The notes under the pieces were generated by a model. It was not told the origin of the DNA and made no database searches. It was given only the letters and a program-made list of their open reading frames with translations. From NCBI GenBank assembly GCA_029298735.1, contig JANSLP010000021.1:172340-236339 (forward strand): 64,000 nucleotides of DNA, given 5' to 3'. Every line of letters starts with the position of its first letter. Position 1 is the stretch's first letter. This document shows positions 21,601-32,836 of the stretch, piece after piece. A program made the translations under genes and the position numbers. The DNA is from Ophiostoma sp. CBS 140.51. Lineage: Eukaryota; Ascomycota; Sordariomycetes; Ophiostomatales; Ophiostomataceae.

Positions 21601-22502
21601 TGGCGGCGGCTACTGCGGCAGCGAACAGTTGTGGCCGCTGGGACGTCTCTGTCGATCTCTCGAGCAGTGCGCAGGTGCACTTGCAGCTCGAGCGTGGGTG
21701 CCCGCACCTACGCGTGGCCGATTTCCTCAACAACGTGGCCAACGACCCCACGACGTTCTCGGCTGTCCCCTTTTTCTTGACGGCCACGCTGTCGCTGCAC
21801 CGCGCGCTCGACCGCATGGAGGACGCCTGGGAGGGTCTGCAGATGCGCAACGCGGGTATGCTGGGCATCTTTCCGCGCTCGCTCGACTGGTTCGTCGTGC
21901 GGTTCCTGATCCCACCTACGCCGCCGACGGCCGGCAGCGCGCCCACCCCGCCCGGTAGCGCCCGCCCGCGCGTGCTGGTCCTCGACTTGCGCCTTAAGAG
22001 CCGCCGCAGCGAACTCCTGTGGCAGATCCGGCGCCTCGACCACAACTCGCCCGAAAGTACAGGCGCGCCTGTCCCTGCGGCTCTGGCCAATGCAGCACCC
22101 TCGCCAGGCGACGATGACCTTAGTAAAGTGGTGAAGCGCGTCTTTGACGGCAGCGGCCCGGGCTGGAAGGGTCTGTTGACGGCGGCCGTGGCCAGCCCCT
22201 ACCCGGAGAAGAAACCTGAAGAGTTGATATCGTCTTCGACGCCGCTCGGCGGCAGTGGTGGTGGCAACACGTCCAAGCCAGCCCGCAATACCGGTAGCAC
22301 GGGCATTGAGGACTGTCTGCTGCAGATTGACGAGGGCGTGCGGCAGTTGTTGGCGGGCTCGTTTGCTGCGGCGGGCAACGCTCAACAGCGTCGTGCCCAG
22401 GCACTAGCTCAGGCTCAAGCTCAAGCTCAAGCTCAGCAGCAGCAGCAGCAGCAGAACAACAACGGCAGCATCCCGCAAGCCCAGACGGCCCGCATGGGAT
22501 AG
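18696..22502 (+). CDS. MED14: Mediator of RNA polymerase II transcription subunit 14 (MED14/Rgr1)
   Basis: A single exon of 1268 residues from ATG 18696 (MAAAMENGTLNGG). The defining MED14 N-terminal block is at residues 58-98 (DLPDQIQHITTNYVPLGFLL and following QRLAQKTHNNLQDLIRELA). It continues through NWVKALVITEWSKKA and the DDISTLLSLRLNL region. In the family MED14 is the architectural backbone linking the head, middle and tail modules of Mediator in the nucleus. The C-terminus ends in an Ala-Gln/poly-Gln tract (about 22400-22460) followed by NNNGS, a region likely to be disordered and length-variable. An upstream in-frame ATG at 18630 would add 22 hydrophobic residues; the ATG at 18696 gives the more conserved-looking Met-Ala-Ala start. 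The length is ordinary for filamentous fungi (1100-1300 residues). Confidence 0.95.
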   Translation: MAAAMENGTLNGGAVHTNHDRDAKPNGVNGDVSGGAGKMVNGDTSAAADTSATRSSRMNDLPDQIQHITTNYVPLGFLLQRLAQKTHNNLQDLIRELARKPVAGGPDGPPALPPGTDDGSLENLEKKKALLYFARNEHANWVKALVITEWSKKASQISKLIDLENHMFEEELVRYEQAVFTMLNLKRNLNAARVPSPDLKTALNVLSRGTAGWMPDLGFITPPPLNAQEQLKKLDDISTLLSLRLNLDDHDTIPYFFRDYSIASGRVTFKVPGEFEVDLTLASDDFTQQLWFLDLRFLFTPAPRDLTPSLRKALEDRVNGVLGLEGLPGCYRMLHEYVLTHKINEMRRQVRDLARGRWIDTVRVEQLNRAIAVQYWTSRHSGGNNSNTTGPTGNNNSEVRSWFIIGVHSGRDAASVDLPEEQITSRLTLRWFRDNKEVKDLGDDQINSILANILTDSEETTTVKSEHEADDDSTTPSTTVTLCAETVLQRIVALHVEHILTGIHTKLAAKPLFAKRLATMRLRISRTDASQSFLEIQLTNAGDRIWVRIDPVTGLFSLSPQQSRVVTHSEMRINAAAAGGSLSGGSAGTGGDPVEEGFVMLDNVRNLAAQEDLGRRAKSFGWQVVRNAGPGGGHLVKPDELRQVMNMRDSYQVLWLKRPDWAAPQWHVLASLSLSGDRWWLVKLAEQPPATAPTGPGQPPQAATSSARIVMQMLLPMGTSPSDLDDAFFSDLTIYATGVLAQYTDSQELSHRRKAAQATRVMNPYLPSRAKLPAMSIRLSDLLSTGGAAAVANTANSAASSTVNNGSMVPSNTRGSHARRWWASDFLQLLFRGVDMDGDEEGSGSGSAVNDRRRRINVLAEARLTVLDRSKFRLLGNSSRTDQDVAFNSRTGQFCLYLRAAVGESVIDTLVRRLRSIERLVGFLDAIRRESRVVHIQTVTLSRLVFSYSVGPGLPLSNEEKMSLTTEAVAAATAAANSCGRWDVSVDLSSSAQVHLQLERGCPHLRVADFLNNVANDPTTFSAVPFFLTATLSLHRALDRMEDAWEGLQMRNAGMLGIFPRSLDWFVVRFLIPPTPPTAGSAPTPPGSARPRVLVLDLRLKSRRSELLWQIRRLDHNSPESTGAPVPAALANAAPSPGDDDLSKVVKRVFDGSGPGWKGLLTAAVASPYPEKKPEELISSSTPLGGSGGGNTSKPARNTGSTGIEDCLLQIDEGVRQLLAGSFAAAGNAQQRRAQALAQAQAQAQAQQQQQQQNNNGSIPQAQTARMG
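22404..22455 (+). repeat. Coding microsatellite (Ala-Gln)n/poly-Gln in MED14
   Basis: GCTCAA/GCTCAG units followed by repeated CAG encode alternating Ala-Gln and then a Gln run. It is a plausible site of length polymorphism. It lies in the C-terminal disordered tail, beyond the conserved domains. Confidence 0.8.
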
Positions 22503-23676
22503 GTCCAGCCGTTGCTGCCCAGAGGCTTCCCTTACTGGCTTTGAGGAGAATCGAGGAAGACTCTGTAAAGAAGCAGAGAGAGGAGGATAATACGACCGTT
22601 TCTTGTTTACACAAAAAAAAAACTACCACAACCCAACCCGGATATACCCAAAGCCCTCCATTGTTCACATTCACCATCATACATTTATTTGGTCATCATC
22701 ATTTTTTGTTTACCAGGATCTCCCTTGTCATGCGCTCCCACTTCTTTTTTTTCTTTTCTTCTCCTTTTGTACCTACTATTTATTCTTAGCAATTTTTTCA
22801 TCATAGCATGGGAACACACAACACCATTGGGGGTGGGAAGGGCGCCAACAAAGGGACAAATCATTGGCATTTTTTTAGAAGTGGTTTCTTTACAAAATAC
22901 GATAGGCGAGAGAGAAACAGGAGAGATAATAATAACCAAGATTCATAAAAGGTAAAATTCAAAATAAAACAGAAGCTCGTGGATGATTTGCAGTGTCGTT
23001 GATATCAGGACGAGGTATCCTGATGAAATCCTTCGAGCTATGTATCAATGCTCCTTTGTTCATTGGGTTTTTCTATAGAGTTGTATCTATTCCTATTTTA
23101 ATTTGATGTTGTTTTGTTTTTGTTTTCGTTCTATATTCTCTGTTGTATTATAGATTTTTTCTTTTTCTTTTCAAAAATAGCATAATACACTTTTTTTTTG
23201 TGAAATAAAATCTATTTGGCCGAATTCTAGAATCAAGTAGATCGAGAAAACAACGGACCTTATTCCACACTTTACTTCGTGCTAAATATCAATCAACCAG
23301 AGGTGGAGTGTTTTCAATTGTCAACACCCGTTTTTGAATGAGGTCTCAGTCTTACACTTAGCTCTCCTATTCGGGCGTTGGTGAGTGGTGATGTTCAGGG
23401 GATTCCAGAGCGCTGCACGTGATGCCCCGCAATGGAGCTTTCCCCCGCCTAGGCACCTTCCGCGACACTCTAGGATGGCTTGCGAAACAACCCCCTCTCT
23501 TTCTCCGACCTTCCGACCTCGCCAGATCGTCAGACTTGTTGATTGTCCATTATCGTCCCAATCGTCTACCGTTGTCGCCTAATATCGCCCGACAACCGTC
23601 CCGCTATCCCTCTACAGCTTCAAACCCCTCACACTCGTTCACAGGGGCAACGTGCGCCCTTGACCGACCACCCAAT
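22503..23676. other. Intergenic region, MED14 3' flank and CAP2 promoter
   Basis: AT-rich with T-runs from 22590 to 23240 (MED14 3' UTR and terminator), then a C-rich promoter-like segment from about 23400 to 23676 leading to the capping-protein gene. No other gene seen. Confidence 0.5.
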
Positions 23677-24666
23677 ATGCCGGCCGACCCTTTTGATTCC
23701 GCTCTGTACGTTGTTATGAAGCTTTCTTTTCCCACCAGTAGTTTATCTACATCGCTGTCTTGAGACACTCTGCAGTCCTTTAGACCTCCTCTGAACCTCT
23801 TCTGACTTTCCAGTGACCTTCTCCGCCGCCTCAACCCAAAACACACGACCGAGCACCTCAACAACATCCTCGTCCTTGCGCCCGATCTGACCGAAGACCT
23901 GCTCTCGTCCGTCGACCAGCCTCTGACTGTCCGTCGCTGCAAGCAGACCGGCCGCGACTACTTGTTGTGCGACTACAACCGCGATGGCGACTCGTACCGT
24001 TCGCCATGGTCGAACCAGTTTGACCCGCCACTGGAGGGCGGCCTGAACAAGGCTGGCTCCGAGGGCGGCGGCGGCGGATTGGGTGGCATTGGTGCCGGTG
24101 GTGCCAGCGAAGGTGCTGGTGAGGGTGCTGTACCCGGCGAGCGTGTCCGCAAGATGGAGATCCAGGCCAACGAGGCCTTTGACGTCTACCGCGACATGTA
24201 CTACGAGGGCGGCGTGTCCAGTGTGTACTTTTGGAACCTGGACGACGGCTTTGCCGGTGTTGTCCTGATGAAGAAGGCCTCACCGCCCTCGACAACGTCG
24301 GGTGTCTGGGATTCCATTCATGTCTTTGAGGCCATTGACCGCGGCCGCACCACCAACTACCGCCTGACGTCGACTGTCATTTTGAGCCTGGAGACGGGCG
24401 ACGGCCACCTGGACCTGAGCGGCAACATGACCCGCCAGCTCGAGCAGGACCTGCCCGTGTCCAACGGCGATGCTAGCCACATTGCCAACATTGGCCGTCT
24501 GGTCGAGGACATGGAGAGCAAGATGCGCAACCAGCTGCAAGAAGTGTACTTTGGCAAGGCCAAAGACGTGGTGGGCGACCTGCGCAGTGTCGGCAGCCTG
24601 TCCGAGGGCCAGCGGGACCGCGAGACCCACCGCGAGATGATTAGCGGTGTGCGGGGACGGAGTTGA
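23677..24666 (+). CDS. CAP2: F-actin-capping protein subunit beta
   Basis: Two exons, 23677-23705 and 23814-24666, with a 108-nt intron (donor GTACGT, branch CTGAC, acceptor CAG), giving 293 residues. The joined N-terminus MPADPFDSALDLLRRLNPK is the family start, followed by LAPDLTEDLLSSVDQPL, CKQTGRDYLLCDYNRDGDSY and RSPWSNQFDPPL, all highly conserved in CapZ beta. Later MEIQANEAFDVYRDMYYEGG, SSVYFWNLDDGFAGVVLMKK and GNMTRQLEQDLPV match the core fold. The protein pairs with the alpha subunit to cap actin barbed ends at cortical patches. A Gly/Ala/Ser-rich insertion sits at about residues 83-125, where animal CapZ beta has a short loop; I believe fungal orthologues often carry such an insertion. 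The first intron right after the start region fits an ascomycete gene. Confidence 0.96.
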
Positions 24667-26549
24667 ACGCCCCGGAAGGGTTTCAGGGAATTACTTATGA
24701 CTGTTTTGTTGGCCTTTTGATTTTACTGTACTTTCTTTATGCTCTGCGTCCCCCTTTTTCTTTTCTTGTATCTGGTCATGGATATACAAATCAAAAGGAC
24801 GCTTTTACGACTGCTGATGCAGTTTACGGACCGATTCGAAAGTGAAGCAACGACCGCAACAACGGCAACGACGGGATCCAATAGGAAGCGCGCTTGGCGA
24901 AACAATGTCGTGCAGACTATCGCTATGGAGCAGTTTTGCTTCATCGGGTCGTTTCTCGTCTATCGTCCTTCGGCTGGTGGACAAATATCGGAGAGACATC
25001 AGAACGTGAACAAGGGTTTGCCTTGGCTGTGTTCCTCTGGTTCGGATCCCATGGTATGGCTCCATCTCCATCTCCGGTATTGGTAATTGGCGTGACGAGG
25101 CTGTCCAATACCGTCTGCGTACCGTCTCCTGTTCCATTGCCACCTGGGGGCCATGTCGAGCTCCGTAAAATGTCATGTCCCTTCCCGTCGGCAATTTCCT
25201 TTCTGCTGGGACCCTGGGGGGCCCTCTGACACATTTCAAGCATTTTCTTCCTTCGCTCACTGCTATCAGGCTTCTTCTATCTGTTCTCTCGTCTTCTCTG
25301 ACGTCTGCTTATTGTGCGATGCGACGTGTGACTGGCGGCTGTGACCATGAAAATACATGGGCAACGCATTTGAATATCGAAAATTTGAATTTTGATAGGC
25401 ACGGCTGCGACGTTGGAAACTATGTCCTTCGTACTCCGTGTCAGACCAGTAAAAGAACACCTCGTCAGGTTGTGAAATATCGACACCTTTTAATCCCACA
25501 TGTACTAGATATAGTAAGCGCGAATAAGATACTCGAGAATTTCGAAAAGTGACCTTTTGAAGTCTTCGCACCACCTGCCACAACCCCCTGCCTCACCTGG
25601 TTTATTCTGGGGCGTGTATTTGTTTTCCCCAACACGCTTTTGGTCTTTGTTTTGATTCTGTTTGTGACTTTTAGATAGCGTCCCCTTTAATGCCACCGAT
25701 TTTCGATGAATTTAGTACGAGTGACCTAGCAGGCTGCTGCTTTTTACCTTAGAGGCACCGTACATCGATTGGAGCCTCATTTGCCTTGTCAAGACCCTGT
25801 TGAAAGATTTTTTTCTTGTTCTTCTATTCTTCCATTTCGTTTCCAATTCCCTTCTATTTCTTCTTCTCACGGCCCTTCTATTTTTGATGGCCGTGCTGGT
25901 CTTGTCTCCTTCGAGTCATTCGTATCGTCGGAACCGAGAAGCCACAAGGCGGTCCGTTCCCTCGTCATCTTTTGCCCAGGGCGCCAGAATATATCCGTGC
26001 CTTTTTACCTATTTGCCTTTCCTGCCATTCCATTTCTTAGTCTTGCCTTGTCGTCGGAGAATTATCATGAAATAAAGCCAATGCCAGAAGGAAAAAAAAG
26101 CCATGGCCACGCCACGATATGACAGCTAAACGAGAACGTGTTCGGCTGCTCGGGCCATCCGAGACAAGAGTTGTTTAGGGACGAAAGGGGAAAAGAAGAC
26201 GAAGAGGCACACAACAGACGGAACGACAGCTCTTCGGCGAGACCCGACATGCTCTTCTGTTTCTTTTGGGGGAGAGACCTCAGACATATGACAGCGAGGG
26301 TATCACAAGGGTGACGAGGCGTTGAAAAAAGAACACACGAGCTCACAAGGTACAAAAAAGTTACAAAAAAGGAGACGACAACCCCGGCATCCTTCCTCCC
26401 TTCATCCTTCATCCTTGTTGATATCGCCACGTTTTCTCGTTACCGCCATTGATATTTCGGCCTTTTGGTTGATATGACACGCCGTATCTTTCCTCTTTGG
26501 TCGACCATCGTTGCATTGGGATTTTTACTCCGTAGAAGCCATCTCTCAA

Positions 26550-26585
26550 CATCCACAACATCCACAGCATCCATAGCATCCACAA
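26550..26585. repeat. 9-bp tandem repeat, four copies
   Basis: Units CATCCACAA, CATCCACAG, CATCCATAG and CATCCACAA stand in direct tandem (36 bp). On the minus strand they read as Met-Leu-Trp repeats in a frame I regard as non-coding. Confidence 0.85.
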
Positions 26586-29266
26586 CGCCTTCCAGGTCCG
26601 CCACGCAACAAGTCTCCGCCAAGGCTGGGACAAGCGATTTCATGACCTGTTCTCGTCTCCTGTCGTCTTGTCGTCCTTTCCCCATCCGTGTACGATTTTC
26701 CGACTGTCTGGCCATCTCGCCAAAATATCGGAACCAACCAGCCAGAGGTCCAAGCCAGGAAGGCCCGGTCGAAAAAACCCAGCAATAGAAGCCACAGAGA
26801 AGGAAAAGAGAAAAAAAAGGTAGAAGAAAGGAAAGAAGGCATGGGCCACCTCATCGTATCTTCCTTCGGGGCGCCCCACGGCCATATTCGCTCCGTCTTT
26901 TCTTTCTTTCCCCAACCCCCGAGACCACGGTAGAGTAAAAGGTGTTGCACGTTTTTTGGTATGTCTTGCCGCCCGCCTACGAAGTAGCCTCGTACCCCCC
27001 TTTTCTCTGTACGTTTTTTTTTTTTTTTTGAATCCTTGATTTTTTTTTCTTTCTCGCGCGCTTCCAAAGAAGCGACGCTTCTGCACAACGCCTGTTTCAT
27101 CATAGGAGAGCCTTGCTCGGAACGGCAAAGTGTACGCCTGGGGGTGGACAAGAACATTCTTGACAAGCGTTTACAAAAGGACATGAATATGCAATAACTC
27201 AGGACGCAGGAGTGAGTGTCAGAAAAAAGACTGCATATGCACATCCACCCACACAGACTGTTATTTCCTTTTTTCGTGTTAGTGTTGGCGTACAGCGTGG
27301 CTCTCATCCTCTTCTGAGTATTACCCCCTGCGTGTTTGTCCTGCGCGGCGTGCGTTTCGCCGCTGCAGAAGTTAAGGTTTTTCGGGTCGACTGCTTCTCT
27401 GGCTTCTCTGGCTTGTCTGGTTTTCCTTTTTTCGACGCCCGGCCCCCTTTTCCACGCAGACAAGTGTAATCAAATGGGTGGCAAATAATCGATGCAAAAA
27501 TAAATCAGAATAATGTTAAAAAGTTAAAAAGGAAAGGAAAATGCAATGACAAGGAAGAACAGTCGAATAGCGGTAGTGAGACTTCTAGAAGGACGCGAGA
27601 AGACAAGGACGGCACGGGCGCGTAAAAAGGGGCAATATATTTCTCGTTCGGAGAGACGCGCGCCTTGTTCTTCATTACTTTACGAGATCAGATGAAAATG
27701 GACGGCTGATAGGGCTTGCTGACAGCGTTCCATCCGGGAGTCTTCTCGCCTTATTTTTCTTTCTTTCTTTCGTTATGGCTCTGTTGGTCGTCGACTTTTG
27801 TCTCGTTGTCTCTTTTCCTAGAACGAGCTTGACCGGGCATTTCTTTCTCTTTTTCTTCGACCTTTCTGTTCTTTGTTTTCCCCGCCTTGGAGGATGCGAG
27901 GAGTCGACGTGGGACGGCATGTCGTGTCTCGCTCGTCGGAGGGCGGACGGGACATACTGTCGTAATACGTCGTTGGGGAGGTTGCAGTGGATGCAGGGAA
28001 GCATTCTAGAAGGCCCAGAGGCAATTAAACGTAAGAAGCACAAGGCCGAAATAGGGGAAAGGGGAGTGGAGCCTTGTCTGGGTCCTGTCTGGGTCTTTAC
28101 TGGGTCGTCTCTCATCGTATTTCGTCTCTTTTGGCCTCATGAGTGGAGGGGCCAGGAAAGGGGGCGGTCAGCGGGAGCGATGGCGGGCAGCAAAAGCGGA
28201 GAGGCAGCCAAGTCAGCGCCGCCAGGTGGAGAGTGTCATCTTGGCGGTTGGAAGAGGAAGAAGGAAAGAAAGAAGAGGAAGAAGAAAAGAAGAAAAAGAA
28301 AGAAAACGGCACTAGATAGTGTACCCAGTAATATGCTCCTTGAAGAACGGCGTCCTTGTTAACAGCTTCTAGATAAAACCGTGCTTGTACTGAACTCGAG
28401 AAGGGGAACACCGTTAAGGGTAGAATGCCCGTTTGAATTAACGAGAACAAGTTGATAAAAGCCCAGAACTGTACCTCATCGTGATGGTGCGTGAGTGACA
28501 CAGAGGTCTCAATTGGACTGCCACTTCGGGAGAATGTGATGAGAGGATATATATTAGGAGATATTTTCGGAGACAAAAGAATGTGAGACAGGCACGAACT
28601 GAGCGGCAGGTGGCCGTACATGCGGGCGAGAAGAGAAAGAAAAAAAAAGGAGATGAAGTTAATTAAAGGAACTTTACATGCAGAAATGCAGAGCCATCAC
28701 TGTCCACCGGTTCATGTTGGCAACCGCGATGCTGCAACTGGCCGTCACGCAAAGGGAAGGCACGCCCGGCGATGCACGCTTTCAAAGAGGGCAACCACGG
28801 TGGAAACGTGCTGGTAAAAAGGAAGGCACAAAAGTCAAAAGTTGGTACATGGCCTTCCCCTGACTGTCCATCGCTCTTTCCTCGTCTATTTTCAACGTCT
28901 TCCCTTCCCTTGCCGTTGAATCACAAACCGTTTCCAGTTACGTATCTTCAACCTTCTTTTTCTCGTCTTTCCTATTTTCGATACGTTACAGCACTTTTCG
29001 GAACAGATTTTGGACATTTTCTACGTCGTGGTTCCAGGCTGGCAGGTCTTGCGGAGAAACACATTCAAAGAAAAAGGGCCCTGGCCCGTCCCCTGCCATC
29101 CCCTTGTTCTGCCCCTTGCCGGCCCCTGTCGTCGCCTGTTCGTCATCCGTCATCCGCTGCAAAAGGGACGCTAACTCTTTCACGATCACGCTAGAAGGGC
29201 GACGAAGCTGGGAAAACGGGGAGGAGGGGTTCATACCGTGCTAGCCGGGCCGGTGGCTGCCTTTTG

Positions 29267-29289
29267 TTGGCCTGGCCTGGCCAGGCCAA
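29267..29289. repeat. Perfect 11-bp inverted repeat with 1-nt centre
   Basis: Arm TTGGCCTGGCC (29267-29277) and its reverse complement GGCCAGGCCAA (29279-29289) flank a single T. It is GC-rich and lies in the gene-free interval upstream of the SDR gene. It could be a protein-binding dyad or chance; there is no T-run after it. Confidence 0.7.
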
Positions 29290-31568
29290 GCTTTGGCAGT
29301 ATTTCCGGGACGGAAGGTGCGACGTTTGGAGAGAGAGGGAGCAAAGACAGCAAGAACGAGGGACGATATTACAGAGGGTAGCGAGTATGGAGGTACAAGT
29401 ATGTAAACATCGTAGGAAGGTGCGAACAAGTGTAGACCTCATACTTTCTAGAACAATATGGGAAGGAGCCGGCTGTGACCCGACACAATAAAGACACAAA
29501 GCTCCGTTGATATATCCTGAAAGTATCTTCCGTTGTTATCGTCTGTTTATATCAACCTCGGAAGAGGCTGTCAGGTACTTTGGATATGAAATGACAGCAC
29601 AAACATGACGCTGTGTAGCTCGACCTGACACAGCTGCTTGAAACCCATACAGTCTCCTATTCTCCTGCCTCACGCCTCCTCTCCATCGCTCTTTCCCTTC
29701 TCAAGAAAAGAGAGAGCGAAAAGTAAGATTTGCATAAAGAAGGGTCCCCACCTAATAGCAATAGGGCCTGGTCTGTGGCGACGGTGGCCAGGGCCAGGCC
29801 CACGACTGTCCTGGCACTCACAACAGAGAAAGAAAAAGGAAAGTCGCCGTTTGGGAGCCGTTTTTGTTGATTGGAAAGGAAAGACATTCGCGCCTTCTGT
29901 CACTTTCTCGTCTTTTTTCTACGTCTCCTCGTCTTTTGCTCCGTAGCTCTTTCCCTATTTTAGCTCTCGAGCCTGTCGTGACTTCCTTCGTTCTCCATCT
30001 CTCCACCTTTTGTTCGCAACACCACCAACCCCCCCCTTGTCCCTGGGTGTTCTCTGGGCCTCCTTTTCCCTGTCGAATTCGTCTCCTTCCTTCACCTCGT
30101 GCCTACCCTCCCCTCCCTCGTTTTGCTGCTTCCCTGACTGCCCCGTCTGCCTTATTGACTGCCCTTGCCACTGCCGCCCTCCTTATCCCCTTTCTCTCAC
30201 CTCTAACGGCGCCAGAACCGTCCGCTATCAACCCCCGGCCGCTCCTTCCTCATATTCCCCGGCATTGAAACTGCACGCACAAAGCCCGTCTGTCTGGTCT
30301 CTTCTCGACGTAACTTGCTTTTTCTGGAGGTTACCCTCCACAGTCTTCCTGGGAGCTGACCTGCTTTTCTGTCTTTGCTGCAGGCCCCTGTCCAACCCTA
30401 GCCTTTCTGTGCTGTGACAATACTTTTTTGTCACCTTTTTTAAACTCCCATTTAATTTTTATTTTTGCTCTGACGGCCATTATTTTACATTTATTTGTCT
30501 CGTGGTTAGCCATATTTTCCTTACTTTTGCTCTTGCCCTCCCAAACCCGAACCCGCACTTGCTTTTCTGGGAGTCCCGACGTTCTTTCCTTTTCCGACTA
30601 CTTCTGTCTTTTCTTGCTCAACCTTTCCCGTTGCTCCTTCCTTTCCTCTTTTCTTCTTCTGCCTCTTTCCCCTGCTCTCTCTTTCCGGCTCCTCTTTTCC
30701 TCCTTTCTCCCTCCCTCTCTCTCTCTCTCTCAAAATCTGCCGTGAGCTTCAACTTTATCCCTTTCTTGTACGTCCTGACGATCTCTCTTTGTTCGCTTCT
30801 AAAAAGCTTCCATTTTGTTCGTCTACTTTTCGGGTTCGGCCACCCTTAACCCCTACTAAACAAAAGTGCCCACCGCCCGCCCGCGAACCGCCCGCCCCCT
30901 CCCTAAATAAAACAAGCTAACTCGGCTCGCCTAGCACCTCTCAGTTCCCTTTTCCTGTTCCTTCTGCCTTACGGAACCCGCTTCTGTTTTTTTCCTTCCA
31001 GCTCCTCGCCTAAAAGAGAGATATATCTCCTACGGCTCTCCCGCCTCCCGCCTCCCCTGAATCGCCGCCACGCATCAACAGTCCAACGCCAAAACTTCCA
31101 ACAGACTGACCAGAAAAGGGGTCCTTTTCGCACGCAACATACTACCGCACCACAAGAAACAACAGAAACGAAAGAAACAAAAGAACCGACTACTACCTGC
31201 CACCTGTCCGAGCCAACTGTCAACATCAACAGCAGCAGCAGCCAAGCAGACCTCAATCTCTTACTTCGACCTTTCGACTTTCCCCCGCGTACTGCCCGCA
31301 TTGGACCTTTTACTTCTTCAAAGTTGGCATTGTTTCGGAAAATCAACAGACGACACGAGAACGAAACGTTACAAGACGACACGGAGTAATTACCGGAGAC
31401 GACACACAAGCAGCTCCCGAGAACGATACGCTGCGGAGGGATACCAATTGGTGGTAGATACGGGGTGCATCTACAGCTCGTCCTATCTAGAAAGATACGG
31501 AGTGCTTTCCTGGAGCTGAACCTCTTGACACCGACCCGACGAACACAACTCGACGACACATCATAACC

Positions 31569-32836
31569 ATGACGGACAAACCCTCCGTCCTCATTATCGG
31601 TGGCCTCGGCTACATTGGCCGTTTCCTCGCACGCTACATTCACGACAACGAGCTGGCCTCGGAGATCCGCATTGTCGACAAGGTCCTTCCCCAGCTGGCA
31701 TGGCTGGCCCCCGAGTTTGAGGAGGCGTGTTCCGGCGCCAACTTTATGCAGGCCGATGCAAGCAGAGAGCGTGAGTCCGCCTTGCTTGTGAAGACATATT
31801 TACGTTTTATGCTGTGCAAGTCAGCTTTAACTAACAACTCTGTAGAATCACTTGCACGGATATTCGACAGAGCCGACGGCTCGCAGTGGGACTATGTCTT
31901 CAACTGCGGCGGCGAGACCCGCTACTCACAAGATGACGAGGTGTACCGCCTGCGGTCATTAGGGCTGTCGCTCGCCGTCGGCCGCGAGGCCGCCAAGCGC
32001 GGCGTCAAGGCGTTTGTCGAGCTGAGCACCGGCATGGTCTACAAGCCAGACTCCAAGGCGAGCGAGGAGTCTGACAAGCTCAAGCCATGGAGCCGCATTG
32101 CCGTCTTCAAGCTGCAGGCTGAGGAGCAGCTGGCCAAGATCGAGGGGTAGGTTCTCGCGCCCCTTCTCTTTCAATATGATATTACACCCACTAACCGTAT
32201 AGACTCAACCTTGTCATCATCCGCCTCGCACACGTCTACGGCCCGTACGCCTCACAGTGGGTTGCCACCGCGCTCAGCATGGCCCGCGTCTACAAGGCGC
32301 TCGACGACGAGATGAAGTGGCTATGGACCAAGGACCTGCGCACCAATACCGTCCACATTGACGACGTCACCCGCGCGCTCTGGGACGCCACCCACTGGTA
32401 TGACAAGCGTGGCGGTCGCGAGGAGTGGGATGCCAAGGCCATGGGCACCGCTGTGCCTGTCTTCAACGTTGTCGACAAGGGCGCCACTACGCAGGGCACC
32501 ATGGCCGACATCATCGCCAAGACGTTTGGCATCAAGACAGGCTTCCAGGGCCAGCTCATCAGCACCTTTGCGCGCCTCAACATGGACAGCGTCGTTGAGG
32601 ACGTCAACGACGAGCTGCTCGGTCCCTGGGCCGATTTGTTGGCGGAGGCCGGCATCACGCGCCCTGGCCCGCTGACGCCGTTTATGGAGAAGGAGCTGCT
32701 CAAGGACACCGACCTGAGCATGGACGGTGGCCGGCTGGAGAAGGTCGTTGGCTTCCAGTACACCAAGCCGGCGATCACGGCTGAGCTGGTGGAAGAGGTG
32801 ATTGAGAGCTACAAGAAGATGAACTGGTGGCCATGA
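31569..32836 (+). CDS. NAD(P)-dependent epimerase/dehydratase-like extended SDR protein, catalytic Tyr absent
   Basis: Three exons, 31569-31770, 31846-32146 and 32203-32836, with introns of 75 and 56 nt, giving 378 residues. The N-terminus has the extended-SDR dinucleotide-binding motif VLIIGGLGYIGRFLARYI, followed by an acidic strand end (IRIVDK). ELSTGMVYKP occupies the position of the SDR Ser motif, and RLAHVYGPYASQW the downstream RP.N.YGP region. Where active extended SDRs have Y-x-x-x-K before an AE motif, this protein reads PWSRIAVFKLQAEEQ: the Lys is kept but the position four before it is Ile. It therefore probably binds a nucleotide, but it may use another residue or be non-catalytic. 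A Thr-Val-His-Ile-Asp-Asp-Val segment (TVHIDDVTRAL) and a C-terminal substrate domain follow. Substrate unknown. I believe related fungal proteins exist but know no characterised one. It sits after a 6.9-kb gene-free interval with a long A/C-rich leader. Confidence 0.9.

Larger units (their letters stand above)
24667..31568. other. 6.9-kb interval with no convincing gene
   Basis: I found no protein-coding gene between CAP2 and the SDR gene. Open frames (up to 305 codons at 26546-27463 on the minus strand) are low-complexity, overlap frames on the other strand and match no family. From about 29900 to 30960 the + strand is extremely pyrimidine-rich, and 31050-31568 is A/C-rich, as in a promoter plus long 5' leader of the downstream gene. 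The middle (25.7-29.6 kb) holds purine- and pyrimidine-rich blocks, a 9-bp tandem repeat and a short perfect inverted repeat. It could be a large regulatory region or hold a long non-coding RNA; sequence alone cannot tell. Confidence 0.5.

Noticed and set aside
26546..27463. 305-codon minus-strand open frame in the 6.9-kb gap
   Set aside because: Dominated by Lys/Arg runs and a 9-bp tandem repeat; no domain; overlapping frames of similar quality.
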